DNA from: JBGPOS01 sp041488155
GTDB taxonomy: Bacteria > Chloroflexota > Dehalococcoidia > Tepidiformales > Tepidiformaceae
Direction: 5' to 3'
DNA length: 64,000 nt
Assembly: GCA_041488155.1 (NCBI GenBank)
Contig: JBGPOS010000003.1
Coordinates: 25,863-89,862, forward strand
In this document: positions 10,644 through 18,302 of the stretch, in pieces
How positions within the stretch are numbered: position 1 is the first letter of the stretch
Layout of the letters: every line of letters begins with the position of its first letter
The notes under the pieces: generated by a model
The model's database searches: none
The model's input: the letters and a program-made list of their open reading frames with translations, nothing else
What the model was told of the DNA's origin: nothing
Made by a program: the position numbers and the translations under genes

Positions 10644-10811
10644 ATGCGCACCGCGAACTACGTCTTCTCAGTCACGTCGATCATCCTCGGCCTCGCGCTG
10701 GTCATCTTCATGCTGAGCCAGACGACATCGTGGAACATCGGCACGGCGATTGGCGTGGTGCTCGTACTCAACGGGCTTGTACGGCTCTGGTTCGCGCAGG
10801 ACGACAACTGA
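10644..10811 (+). CDS. Small two-helix membrane protein
   Basis: A 55-residue protein with two predicted membrane helices (YVFSVTSIILGLALVIFML and IGTAIGVVLVLNGLVRLWF) and an acidic tail. The open frame extends upstream to 10575, but the ATG at 10644 gives a clean membrane protein and has AAGG just upstream. It stands 57 bases before the UspA gene on the same strand. No function is known. Confidence 0.7.
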   Translation: MRTANYVFSVTSIILGLALVIFMLSQTTSWNIGTAIGVVLVLNGLVRLWFAQDDN

Positions 10812-10868
10812 TCTCGCGCTGCAAGCCGTATCCTGTTCAGGAATCCGCGCGCAGAATGATCGGCGGTC

Positions 10869-11321
10869 ATGGCAAACCCCCAGTCGTTCCTGATCCCCGT
10901 CACGAACTCGCCTGCCAGCCTCGAAGGGGTCGCCATTGCCTGTGGCTTGGCCAAGCAGCGGAAGGGCAAGGTGTTCGTAGTCCACGTCATCGAGGTGCTC
11001 CGTTCTCTTCCGCTCAACGCCGAGATGGAGGCCGAGGCGCGGAGGGGTGAACAGCTCCTCCGCCGGGCAGAAGAAGTGGCCTCGCAGAACGGTTACCAGG
11101 TGACCGGCGAACTGCTCCAGGCGCGCGAGGCCGGCCCGGCGATAGTCGATGAAGCGAGGGATCGCAAAGTCGACGTAATCGTCATGGGAGTCGGCTACAA
11201 ACGCCTCATCGGCGCTTTCCAGGTTGGCAGGACCGCCGACTACGTGCTCAAGAACGCCCCGTGCCAGGTGTGGGTGGTGCGGCAGGCTGTCGCCCCGGCT
11301 GGAGTGGCCGAACATGAGTAG
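10869..11321 (+). CDS. Universal stress protein (UspA family)
   Basis: A 150-residue single Usp domain: the first strand SFLIPVTNSPASLEGVAIAC, then VDVIVMGVGYKRLIGAFQVG, and the final strand CQVWVVR. The usual GxxGx9GS/T nucleotide loop is only partly kept (GVGYKRLIGAFQVGRT), so ATP binding is uncertain. It is followed after 11 bases by two TrkA-like genes. Usp proteins often lie next to transporters and may report on energy or ion state. Confidence 0.88.
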   Translation: MANPQSFLIPVTNSPASLEGVAIACGLAKQRKGKVFVVHVIEVLRSLPLNAEMEAEARRGEQLLRRAEEVASQNGYQVTGELLQAREAGPAIVDEARDRKVDVIVMGVGYKRLIGAFQVGRTADYVLKNAPCQVWVVRQAVAPAGVAEHE

Positions 11322-11332
11322 CGGGTGACCCA

Positions 11333-11749
11333 ATGAAGGTGCTGATCATGGGCTGTGGGCGCGTCGGGGCGCGAGTCGCGGAGACCCTCGACGCGGGTGG
11401 CCACGACGTAACCGTATTGGACCTCACGTCGACTGCCTTCCGGCGGCTGCCCGACTCGTTCCGCGGGACGCGCGCCATCGGCAATGGGATGGACGGCCCG
11501 GTGCTCGAACGCGCGGGTATCAAGGAGGCCGACGCGTTCATTGCGGTCACCCAGGGGGACAATCGTAACTACTTTTCAAGCCAGCTCGCCCGGGAGATCT
11601 ACGGCGTGAAGCGTGTACTCTGCCGGATCTATGACCCGAATCGTGAACAGATCTTCTCGGAATTGGGGCTGGAAACGTTCAGCCCGACACGCCTGGGCGC
11701 GGAGATTATGGTCAACATGCTGCTGGCCGAGCCGGCGCATGGGAGGTAG
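11333..11749 (+). CDS. TrkA-N (RCK) domain protein, N-domain only
   Basis: A 138-residue Rossmann protein with the dinucleotide-binding loop GCGRVG near residue 7 and the acidic residue ending strand 2 (VLDL). Such domains bind NAD(H) or ATP and gate K+ channels and transporters. It lacks the TrkA-C domain present in its neighbour. Six bases separate it from the next gene, so the two proteins probably act together, perhaps as hetero-oligomers. No Trk/Ktr membrane subunit is in the window. Confidence 0.85.
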   Translation: MKVLIMGCGRVGARVAETLDAGGHDVTVLDLTSTAFRRLPDSFRGTRAIGNGMDGPVLERAGIKEADAFIAVTQGDNRNYFSSQLAREIYGVKRVLCRIYDPNREQIFSELGLETFSPTRLGAEIMVNMLLAEPAHGR

Positions 11750-11755
11750 CCAGCG

Positions 11756-12430
11756 ATGTACGTGATCGTGGCAGGAGGCGGGAAGGTCGGGTTCCATCTC
11801 GCACAGGAGCTGCTCGACGCGAACCACGAGGTGCTGGTCATCGAACGGGAGGCAGCACGGGCAGCGGCAGTCGCAGAGGAGCTCGGCGGGAACGCGGTGC
11901 AGGGCGACAGCTGCGAAGTCACGACCCTGGACGCCGCCGGCGTATCTCGCGCCGATCTCGTCTGCGCCGTTACCGGCGACGACGAAGACAACCTGGTGAT
12001 CTGCGAAGTCTCACGGCGAAGAGGCGTGCCGCGAACCATCGCCCGCATTAACAACCCGAAGAACGAGCTGCTGTTCAAGAAGCGGGGCATCGAAACCACG
12101 ATCTCTGCCACCCAGGCCGTGCTGGGCCAGATCGAACAGGAGCTGCCCACGCACGAGATGATTCCCCTGTTGCAGCTCCACAGCGGGCTCGAGCTGGTGG
12201 AGGTCAAGCTGCCCGACACCTCTCCCGTGGCGGGACGCTCGGTGCGCGAGGTCTTGTTGCCTTCGGAGTCGCTGATCTCGCTGATCGTCGACCCGGGAGG
12301 CGTCCCTCGCATCCCCAGCGGCGAAACGCGACTCAACGCCGGGGACGCCCTCGTCGTCGTGACCCGTCGCGAGAACCACGAGATGTTGCGCGAGGCGCTC
12401 ATCGGTTCGACCCACGGACTGGATACCTGA
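11756..12430 (+). CDS. trkA: TrkA-type potassium uptake regulatory protein
   Basis: A 224-residue protein: TrkA-N domain with GGGKVG and VIERE at the end of strand 2, and a TrkA-C domain from about residue 140 (LVEVKLPDTSPVAGRSVREV) ending GDALVVVTRR. This is the standard cytoplasmic gating subunit of Trk/Ktr K+ uptake. It lies in the run small membrane protein, uspA, trkA-N, trkA, pheA, with gaps of 6-11 bases between the last four. The transporter itself must be elsewhere. Confidence 0.88.
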   Translation: MYVIVAGGGKVGFHLAQELLDANHEVLVIEREAARAAAVAEELGGNAVQGDSCEVTTLDAAGVSRADLVCAVTGDDEDNLVICEVSRRRGVPRTIARINNPKNELLFKKRGIETTISATQAVLGQIEQELPTHEMIPLLQLHSGLELVEVKLPDTSPVAGRSVREVLLPSESLISLIVDPGGVPRIPSGETRLNAGDALVVVTRRENHEMLREALIGSTHGLDT

Positions 12431-12436
12431 GCGGCT

Positions 12437-13255
12437 GTGAAGCTTGCCTACCTGGGCCCGGCTGGCACCTTCGGCGAGGAGGCGGCGCTCCGGTACGCCC
12501 CTGGCGCCGACCTGCTGCCCTTTCCATCGCACGCAGCCGTGGCGGCGGCGGTCGACTCGGGGATGGCGGACGCCGGTGTCCTGGCGATTGAGAACTCGAT
12601 AAACGGTTCGGTCGCAGAAACGCTCGACATCCTCATCCACGAAACGACGCTGCAGATCCAGGGCGAACTGGTACTCCCTATCGAACACAACCTTGTGGTG
12701 AAACCGGGCACGCGGGCAGACCAGGTGAAGGCGATCTTCTCCCACCCCCAGGCGCTGGGGCAGTGCCGCAAGTTTATCGACCGCTGCTTCCCCAAAGCAC
12801 ACGTCGAGGCCGCGCTTTCCACCTCGGAGGCGGTCGAGCGGACCCTCGCCCGAGACGGCGATGCGGCGGCCATTTCGAACCTGCGGGCAGCCGATCTCTA
12901 CGGGGCGGAAGTGCTGGCACGTTCGATCCAGGACACGGACAACAACGTCACGCGCTTCGTCGTTGTGGGCCGCGGCAAGCCGGCGTCGACCGGCCGGGAC
13001 CGTACGTCGATCGCCTTCACCTTCGAGAAGGACCAGCCGGGTTCCGTGTCCGGCGTGCTCCACGAGTTCGCAAGGCGGAAGATCAATTGCTCGAAGCTGG
13101 AGAGCCGACCCACCCGGGCCGCGTTTGGCGAGTACGTGTTCCTCGTCGATTTCGAAGGCCACGTCGATGACCCGATTGCGGCGGAGGCGCTGAACGCAAT
13201 CCGGCCGCTCTGCGCCGACCTGAAGGTCTTCGGCAGCTACCCGCGCTGGCAGTAG
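12437..13255 (+). CDS. pheA: Prephenate dehydratase
   Basis: A 272-residue monofunctional enzyme converting prephenate to phenylpyruvate in phenylalanine synthesis. The catalytic domain begins AYLGPAGTFGEEAALRY and includes IENSINGSVAETLDIL and the conserved TRF motif (NNVTRFVVVG). A C-terminal ACT domain with the ESRP motif (LESRPTRAAFGEY) provides phenylalanine feedback control. GTG start at 12437, six bases after trkA. There is no chorismate mutase domain. Confidence 0.94.
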   Translation: MKLAYLGPAGTFGEEAALRYAPGADLLPFPSHAAVAAAVDSGMADAGVLAIENSINGSVAETLDILIHETTLQIQGELVLPIEHNLVVKPGTRADQVKAIFSHPQALGQCRKFIDRCFPKAHVEAALSTSEAVERTLARDGDAAAISNLRAADLYGAEVLARSIQDTDNNVTRFVVVGRGKPASTGRDRTSIAFTFEKDQPGSVSGVLHEFARRKINCSKLESRPTRAAFGEYVFLVDFEGHVDDPIAAEALNAIRPLCADLKVFGSYPRWQ

Positions 13256-13309
13256 ACGCCGTCCAGCCGGGCGCTTGCGACCGCCCTACTGCCCTGCGAC
13301 GATTGAACC

Positions 13310-13620
13310 GTGCAGGACGAGATCTACCGCGAAATCACCGAGGCCATGGAGCGCGGCGAGCACGTGGTGCTGGCAACGGTCGCGCGAACCCGCGGTTCTA
13401 CGCCACGCAAGACGGGGGCCAAGATGGTCGTGCGCGTTGACGGCTCGTTCTTCGGCACGATTGGCGGGGGATGCGGCGAAGCAGAAGTCTGCAGGAAGCG
13501 ATGGCCGTGCTCGACGACGGCAAGCCACGGATCGTCACAGTCGACCTGACGGAGCCCACGGACGGCGAGGACAAGATCTGCGGCGGTGTAATGGATGTGT
13601 TCGTGGAGCGGCTGGCGTAG
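13310..13620 (+). pseudogene. XdhC/CoxI-family N-domain protein with apparent frameshift
   Basis: From the GTG at 13310 the frame reads EIYREITEAMERGEHVVLAT and STPRKTGAKM, then FGTIGGGCGEAEV, typical of the XdhC/CoxI N-terminal domain (molybdoenzyme maturation). At about 13488-13492 it changes frame: the continuation AMAVLDDGKPRIVTVDL and CGGVMDVFVERLA, ending at the TAG at 13618-13620, lies one base off. Adding one base (GTCTG to GTCTGG) joins the two parts into a protein of about 103 residues. Short one-domain members exist, so the gene would otherwise be complete. No molybdenum hydroxylase genes are nearby. Confidence 0.7.
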
Positions 13621-13730
13621 GTCGTCCGGGCAGAGGGCAGGACGGGGTAAAGCCGGATTGGCAACGGCGTCGTATCCTGTACCATAACCGGTAGTGGCCT
13701 CCCGCCCATCGGGGGCCAAGAGGAAAGCGT

Positions 13731-14021
13731 ATGTTCGGCTCACTGGGAGCGCCCGAGCTTCTGATCATTGGTGTCATCCTCGTCCTGCTCTTTGGAGTGG
13801 GTAAGGTGAGCGGACTTGGCCGCGAGCTTGGCTCGTCGATCAAGGAGTTCCGCAGGGCGGTCAAAGACGAAGACAAGGAGGGGCAGACGGCCCAGGCGCA
13901 GATCCAGCCGCCTCCGGCCCAGGCTGCGGCGCCGCAGTACACCCCTCCCGCGGTGCAAGCCGCGCCCGCCCCGCCACCCGCGCAACCCCAGGGAGACCCG
14001 AAGACTCCGAACGTCTTCTAA
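13731..14021 (+). CDS. tatA: Twin-arginine translocase subunit TatA/E
   Basis: A 96-residue protein with the TatA layout: a short N-terminus, a membrane helix (APELLIIGVILVLLFGVGKV), a hinge, an amphipathic helix (LGRELGSSIKEFRRAVKDE) and a Pro/Ala/Gln-rich tail. TatA forms the pore for folded Tat substrates. GAGGAAAG lies about 5 bases before the ATG. TatC is not in the window. A hairpin follows at 14044. Confidence 0.92.
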   Translation: MFGSLGAPELLIIGVILVLLFGVGKVSGLGRELGSSIKEFRRAVKDEDKEGQTAQAQIQPPPAQAAAPQYTPPAVQAAPAPPPAQPQGDPKTPNVF

Positions 14022-14043
14022 GTCCCGCCCGTTCGAACATTTG

Positions 14044-14073
14044 CGACGGCCTCCCGGCTATCCGGGGGCCGTC
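14044..14073 (+). terminator. Hairpin after tatA
   Basis: A CGACGGCC..CCCGG stem pairs with CCGGG..GGCCGTCG around a CTAT loop with one bulged T. Only a weak T-rich stretch follows. Confidence 0.5.
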
Positions 14074-14081
14074 GTTGTGCT

Positions 14082-14148
14082 TCTGGTAGACTTGGCGCAT
14101 GCGCACTCGCACCCGGATGACGCTGGCGGAGTTCCTCGCGATCCCCGG
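14082..14148 (+). repeat. Direct repeat copy 1 at the 5' end of the first Uma2 gene
   Basis: Promoter box, start codon and first 16 or so codons are nearly identical to 14800-14866; only two or three bases differ. Confidence 0.85.
14087..14092 (+). promoter_or_regulatory. -10 box TAGACT, leaderless start
   Basis: TAGACT, 6 bases, then ATG (14099); no Shine-Dalgarno sequence. Confidence 0.5.
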
Positions 14149-14770
14149 TATCGACGGGAGCGGACTCGAGCTTGTCGATGGCGAAGTAATCGGCTGGCCT
14201 GAGTCTGTGGCCGCCTACTCCGCGGCCGCAGCGTTTGGCCCACACCGCCTCCGGGCCGAGGAGTTTCTTGCGCTGCCGTCCGTCGAAGAGCGGCGGTGGG
14301 AACTATTCGACGGAGAGGTCGTATGCCGCGTGGCCCCATCGTTTGATCACGGAGCGCTTCAACTCGAAGTTGGCCATCTGCTGCGTCCCTTCGGTCACGC
14401 CGCAACAGCAGCCCGAACGGTCATCCGGGGATCGGGCGATCGTCGCGACAGCGCGCTCCTTCCGGACGTAGCGTTTTTCAGGCGTGGCGCTCCCCGACCT
14501 CATGGTGTGGTCATCGAACCGCCGCACCTCGTGGTCGAGATCCTGTCGGCCGGTCAGAGCCACGTGGAAGCGCGGGCGGAAGCAGACGTTTACCTTGCTT
14601 TCGGCGTGGAATCGGTTTGGCTAATCGATCCGGATGTGCGGTCTGTGGATGTCTTCGAAGGCGGAACGCGGAGGACGTTGGTCGGCGGAGACCTCCTCAC
14701 GACGGCGAGCGTGCCGGGGCTGGAGATCGCGGTTAGCGGCCTCTTCGCGGTCCTCGACGAGCCGGATTAG
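14099..14770 (+). CDS. Uma2-family (DUF820) PD-(D/E)xK nuclease-like protein, duplicated N-terminus
   Basis: A 223-residue Uma2-type protein. The family core has E..DG, LLPDVAFF, VVEILSA and the ending FGVESVWLIDPDVRSVDVF. The N-terminal signature occurs twice: LAEFLAIPGIDGSGLELVDG, then RAEEFLALPSVEERRWELFD about 45 residues later. The first copy shares its DNA with the next gene, so this gene looks like a fusion of two Uma2 5' ends through recombination. The usual final Lys of the site is not obvious, as VVEILSAGQSH replaces the common EVLSPS form. Function unknown; the fold is nuclease-like. Confidence 0.85.
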   Translation: MRTRTRMTLAEFLAIPGIDGSGLELVDGEVIGWPESVAAYSAAAAFGPHRLRAEEFLALPSVEERRWELFDGEVVCRVAPSFDHGALQLEVGHLLRPFGHAATAARTVIRGSGDRRDSALLPDVAFFRRGAPRPHGVVIEPPHLVVEILSAGQSHVEARAEADVYLAFGVESVWLIDPDVRSVDVFEGGTRRTLVGGDLLTTASVPGLEIAVSGLFAVLDEPD

Positions 14771-14799
14771 CGCGCCGGCGGCCAAGTCGCCCCTGGCCT

Positions 14800-14866
14800 T
14801 CTGGTAGACTTGGCGCATGCCCACTCGCACCCGGATGTCGCTGGCGGAGTTCCTCGCGATCCCCGA
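14800..14866 (+). repeat. Direct repeat copy 2 at the 5' end of the second Uma2 gene
   Basis: Matches 14082-14148 across promoter, start codon and early codons. Confidence 0.85.
14805..14810 (+). promoter_or_regulatory. -10 box TAGACT, leaderless start
   Basis: TAGACT, 6 bases, then ATG (14817); part of the 67-bp repeat. Confidence 0.5.
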
Positions 14867-15371
14867 TGTCGAAGAGCGGCGGCTTGAGCTGATCGACGGG
14901 GAGGTGTGCGAGAAGGTGTCACCACGATGGATTCACGGCCGCCTGCAACTCATGGTGGCGTCGTTGCTGGAGGAATTCGGTTACGCCGCGGTCGAGGCTC
15001 GCACGCTCATCGCCAACCCTGGGACACGACGCCCGAGTGCGCCCCTCCCCGATGTCGCGTTCTACCGCGAGGCTCCCCAGACCGATGACTGGCTGCGTGA
15101 CCCGCCGAACGTGGTCGTCGAGGTCCTTTCGCCCGACGAACGCCCGAACGAACTGCGGCTCAAGATCAGTATCTATCTCGATTTCGGAGTCGAGTCGCTG
15201 TGGGTCGTTGACCCCGAGCGGCGGACGTTCGAGGTACACGAGCAAGGGTCGGTGCGGACGTTATCCGGGGAGGAAGTGTTGGGATCCCCCGCAGTGCCGG
15301 GCCTGTCTATCAGGATCAGCGACATCTTCGCGCGGCTTGACGAGCGGGGGCCGAGAGCGCGCCGGAGCTAG
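14817..15371 (+). CDS. Uma2-family (DUF820) nuclease-like protein
   Basis: A 184-residue Uma2 protein of usual length: LAEFLAIPDVEERRLELIDG at the start, APLPDVAFYRE, VVVEVLSPDERPNELRLKI (the Glu-Lys pair of a PD-(D/E)xK fold) and FGVESLWVVDPERRTFEV. Its first 16 codons and promoter are nearly identical to those of the gene before it. The gene ends four bases into the convergent MoaD-like gene. A third member lies at 37259-37817. Uma2 genes are multicopy in many Chloroflexota and cyanobacteria; the role is unknown. Confidence 0.88.
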   Translation: MPTRTRMSLAEFLAIPDVEERRLELIDGEVCEKVSPRWIHGRLQLMVASLLEEFGYAAVEARTLIANPGTRRPSAPLPDVAFYREAPQTDDWLRDPPNVVVEVLSPDERPNELRLKISIYLDFGVESLWVVDPERRTFEVHEQGSVRTLSGEEVLGSPAVPGLSIRISDIFARLDERGPRARRS

Positions 15372-15643
15372 CCCCCGGCCACGGCGGGGACGATGCTCAC
15401 TTCGTCGCCGTCCTTGAGCGCCGTCCCAAGGCCGTCGATGAAGCGCACGTCGTCGCCGTTCACATAGACGTTGACGAAGCGACGGAGTTGGCCGGTGTCG
15501 TCCATAAGGCGTTCACGGATGCCGGGGTAGGCTGCTTCGAGGTGGTCGATGCAGCCCGCGAGCGTGCCGCCCGCTCCCGGGACGGTGGGCTGGTTCGCGG
15601 TCAGGCCGCGAAGGGGCTGGGGGATTCTCACGGTGATTGTCAC
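15368..15643 (-). CDS. Ubiquitin-like sulfur carrier protein (MoaD/ThiS family)
   Basis: A 91-residue beta-grasp protein ending in VPAVAGG; the C-terminal Gly-Gly is the site of adenylation and thiocarboxylation. VRIPQPLRGLTANQ and FVNVYVNGDDVRFIDGL are typical of the CysO/MoaD-like carriers. It is the last gene of the thrC-NIL-carrier run, so it more likely donates sulfur in amino-acid synthesis than in molybdopterin synthesis; no moa genes are near. The activating enzyme and a JAB-type protease are not in the window. Confidence 0.88.
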   Translation of the reverse strand: MTITVRIPQPLRGLTANQPTVPGAGGTLAGCIDHLEAAYPGIRERLMDDTGQLRRFVNVYVNGDDVRFIDGLGTALKDGDEVSIVPAVAGG

Positions 15644-15699
15644 TGGTCTTCCGTTCCTTGAGTGTGTTTGATTCGGCGGCGACGTGACGGAGGTCGCTG

Positions 15700-15942
15700 C
15701 TAGCCTTCGACCACGTCGCCGGCGACCGGGTCGACGCGTACGCCCTTCGTCTGGGCCCAGGCGAGGCTGCGCTCGATCTCGCCCGCTTCGCCCTCGAGCT
15801 CGAGCACAACCCAGCCCGTCTTCTCATCGACATCGGCCATGCGGACGTTGGTCACGACCTTGAACTCGTGGCCGAGCAAATAGATGAGGGGCTCCTTGAT
15901 GAGCACTTCTGGGAAGGTGAATCGCACTCGTTTGATCGCCAT
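15700..15942 (-). CDS. NIL-domain protein
   Basis: An 80-residue single NIL domain (RVRFTFPEVLIKEPLIYLL, then VTNVRMADVDEKTGWVVLEL). NIL domains occur at the C-terminus of methionine ABC ATPases, where they bind methionine, and in proteins of reduced-sulfur assimilation. The ATG shares one base with the thrC stop (TGATG), so translation is coupled. Its position between threonine synthase and a sulfur carrier suggests binding of a sulfur amino acid or a role in sulfide transfer. This is inference. Confidence 0.85.
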   Translation of the reverse strand: MAIKRVRFTFPEVLIKEPLIYLLGHEFKVVTNVRMADVDEKTGWVVLELEGEAGEIERSLAWAQTKGVRVDPVAGDVVEG

Positions 15943-17189
15943 CAGGCCACCACTTCCTGGGGCTGGAGCGCCCCGTACGCCAGGTCGAAGCTTTCCACCG
16001 TCGCATCGATTTCGAGCGGCGGTTTGAGCGAATCGGCCACCGCTTCAACCGTCTTGAAGCCCGCGCCCGTGATGAAAGCGACGGTCAGCTCGGCGGGGTC
16101 GATTCTACCCGCTGCTGCCAGCTGTTTGACCGCCGCGACGGTGACGCCCCCCGCGGTCTCAGCGAAGACTCCTTCGGTTTCGGCGAGAAGCTTGATCCCC
16201 GCCACGGTCTCGTCGTCATCGACCATGGCGCAGGCGCCGTCGGTGTCGCGCAGCTGGACGAGGCTGTAGTAGCCGTCGGCGGGGTTGCCGATGGCGAGCG
16301 ACTTGGCGATGGTGTTCGGGCGCTGGGGCCGGAAGTTCATCGAGCCTTCGGCCCAGGCTGTGGCCACGGGCGAGCAGCCAGTGGCTTGCGCGCCGCTCAT
16401 GCGCGTCTTCGGGGCGGCTATCAGACCCACCTTCGCCAGCTCGTCCAGCCCCTTGCGGATCTTCACGAACAGCGATCCGCTGGCGATCGGGACCACGCAG
16501 TGGTCGGGGGCGCGCCATCCCAGCTGCTCGGCGACTTCGAACCCGAGGGTCTTCGAGCCTTCCGCGTAGTAGGGGCGGACGTTGACGTTGACGAACGCCC
16601 AGTTGTACGCACCGGCGAGTTCGGCGCAGAGCCGGTTCACGGCGTCGTAGTTGCCCTTCACCTTGACGAGAATCGGGGCATAGATGCTCGACCCGAGGAC
16701 CTTGCCCTGTTCGAGGTCGTGGGGGATGAACACGACCGCTTCCATGCCGCCGGCGGCGGCGTGGGCGCTGACGCTGTTGGCGAGGTTGCCGGTGCTGGCG
16801 CAGGCCAGCTTCGTGTAGCCGAGTTCCTTCGCCCGTGTGCTGGCGACCGCTACGACGCGGTCCTTGAAGGACCAGGTGGGATTGACCGTGTCGTTCTTGA
16901 TGTAAAGGTTCGGGAGCCCGAGGGCTTTGCCCAGGTTCTTCGCATGGATGAGGGGCGTATAGCCGGCGCCAATATCGACGGCGGCGTCCGCATCGCAGGG
17001 AAGGAAGGCTTTGTAGCGCCAGAGGCTGGCGGGCCCCGCTTCGATCGACCGCCGGGAGACACTGCGCCGGAGCGAATCGTAGTCGTAGGCGACTTCGAGG
17101 GGTCCGAAGCAGTACTCGCAGACGTGCAGGGCCTTCAAGGGGTATTCGCGATGACACTCGCGACAGCGCAGGTTGGTTGCGTAACTCAT
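15942..17189 (-). CDS. thrC: Threonine synthase (fold type II PLP enzyme)
   Basis: About 415 residues. An N-terminal zinc-ribbon-like part has CRECHREYPLKALHVCEYC. The PLP lysine lies in NPTWSFKDRVV, with the phosphate-binding loop around CASTGNLANSVSAHA. The enzyme converts O-phosphohomoserine to threonine. Start at the ATG 17189, with GGAG 6 bases upstream; the TTG at 17195 is less likely. It heads the operon thrC-NIL-ubiquitin-like carrier. Because of these partners, a related reaction adding sulfur to an activated homoserine should be considered. Confidence 0.9.
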   Translation of the reverse strand: MSYATNLRCRECHREYPLKALHVCEYCFGPLEVAYDYDSLRRSVSRRSIEAGPASLWRYKAFLPCDADAAVDIGAGYTPLIHAKNLGKALGLPNLYIKNDTVNPTWSFKDRVVAVASTRAKELGYTKLACASTGNLANSVSAHAAAGGMEAVVFIPHDLEQGKVLGSSIYAPILVKVKGNYDAVNRLCAELAGAYNWAFVNVNVRPYYAEGSKTLGFEVAEQLGWRAPDHCVVPIASGSLFVKIRKGLDELAKVGLIAAPKTRMSGAQATGCSPVATAWAEGSMNFRPQRPNTIAKSLAIGNPADGYYSLVQLRDTDGACAMVDDDETVAGIKLLAETEGVFAETAGGVTVAAVKQLAAAGRIDPAELTVAFITGAGFKTVEAVADSLKPPLEIDATVESFDLAYGALQPQEVVA

Positions 17190-17633
17190 GCTCAACTCCG
17201 TCCACGCGGGCCGTTCCAGTGCCCGGGGTAGGGCGAGGCGCGCGGCCTCGCTTTCCGAAACGATGTGGTACGGGGGCCCCTTTCCAGAGGGGCTAGAGCA
17301 TGACCATTCGGCCCGTGAGGGAAACCATGAGCAAACTCCTCATTTCCGCGTGGGCCGTTCTGTAATCTGGAGCGCTGGCGCTCTCATCTTCCTCCCGTCG
17401 TGTGTGGGAGGCCGGAGTTGGCACCTTGGCCTTGCGGCCAGGTTGCCGGGGCTTCGAAGGGCCGGATCCCTCCACCCCGTCTTGATAAGCGCGGCCACGA
17501 CTGCGGTTCCGCTTATGGTACGCAGAACGAACACGAATTGGGAAGTGTCGAGATTGCAACTGCCGGGCGCAACGCGGCCAGAGCCCAGCCCCAGTAGAAT
17601 CCCCTCATCCAATCCAGCTGCTGGAGGGTTTAG
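17190..17633. other. Intergenic leader region between thrC and the nitroreductase gene
   Basis: This 444-bp divergent region holds a possible leader peptide for thrC (17293-17328) and, between that ORF and thrC, short G/C hairpins such as CCCC-TCTGGAAA-GGGG. I could not match it to a known riboswitch. From about 17345 to 17600 I see no convincing gene. The nitroreductase ribosome site is at its right end. Confidence 0.4.
17293..17328 (-). CDS. Possible 11-residue leader peptide upstream of thrC
   Basis: On the minus strand GAGGAG stands 7 bases before an ATG encoding MVSLTGRMVML and a TAG. It lies about 100 bases upstream of thrC and is followed by a CCCC/GGGG hairpin. The strong ribosome site, in a stretch without other genes, suggests an attenuator peptide. 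It contains Thr and three Met. Not experimentally supported. Confidence 0.35.
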   Translation of the reverse strand: MVSLTGRMVML

Positions 17634-18272
17634 ATGGCCGACGAGATGGGCCTGTTCGACGCGGTCTACCACTGCCGGGCGATGCGGCGGCTCAAACCCG
17701 ATCCTGTGCCGGAGCCGGTGCTCCTCAAATTGATCGAAGCCGCGAACCAGGCGCCCTCCGGATCGAACGCCCAGAACGGCCGCTGGATCATCGTCCGGGA
17801 CGCAGGCCAGAAGCGAAAGCTCGCCGATCTGAACAACACCGCGGTTCAGGCCTACGTTGGCCCACAGAGCGCACGGCCGCAGGCGCTGCCCCACCAGTCG
17901 GCCGAAGCCCGCCAGCGCATGCTCCAGGCGGTGCTCTGGCAGGCAGAGCATCTCCACGAGGCGCCGGCGCTGGTCATCGCCTGCCTCGAACTGGGAGCGC
18001 CCGCCCGCGACAGCTTCTCCGCCGGGGCCGGAGCAGGCGGCTCGATCTGGCCGGGCGTGCAGAATCTCCTCCTGGCCGCGCGCGCCCTTGGGCTCGGGGC
18101 TGCGCCGACGACGCTGGGCCTCGCTAACCGGCCCGCGGCGAAGGCGATCCTCGGGTTGCCGGAGACCATCGAACCGTTTTGCCTGGTGCCGGTGGGTTGG
18201 CCGCTCGGCAAGTTCGGGCCTGTCACGCGCAAGCCGGTGGCAGAGATCCTTCGCTGGGACCGCTGGTCGTAG
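17634..18272 (+). CDS. Nitroreductase-family FMN protein
   Basis: A 212-residue nitroreductase: AVYHCRAMRRLKPDPVPEPV at the start, the FMN contact region APSGSNAQNGRWIIVRD, and the C-terminal GAAPTTLGL and PVGWPLGKFGPVTRKPV. These flavoproteins use NAD(P)H to reduce nitro groups, quinones or related substrates; the physiological substrate is unknown. GGAGGG precedes the ATG by 5 bases. A hairpin follows the stop. Confidence 0.88.
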   Translation: MADEMGLFDAVYHCRAMRRLKPDPVPEPVLLKLIEAANQAPSGSNAQNGRWIIVRDAGQKRKLADLNNTAVQAYVGPQSARPQALPHQSAEARQRMLQAVLWQAEHLHEAPALVIACLELGAPARDSFSAGAGAGGSIWPGVQNLLLAARALGLGAAPTTLGLANRPAAKAILGLPETIEPFCLVPVGWPLGKFGPVTRKPVAEILRWDRWS

Positions 18273-18302
18273 CCACCAGGCGGACCCCCGCCTGCTGGTG
18301 GG
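18273..18302 (+). terminator. Hairpin after the nitroreductase gene
   Basis: CCACCAGGCGG pairs with CCGCCTGCTGGTGG, with a two-base bulge; no long T-tract follows. Confidence 0.4.

Noticed and set aside
17190..17633. SAM or threonine riboswitch before thrC
   Set aside because: No match to SAM-I, SAM-II or related core sequences could be made by eye; only the short leader peptide is supported.
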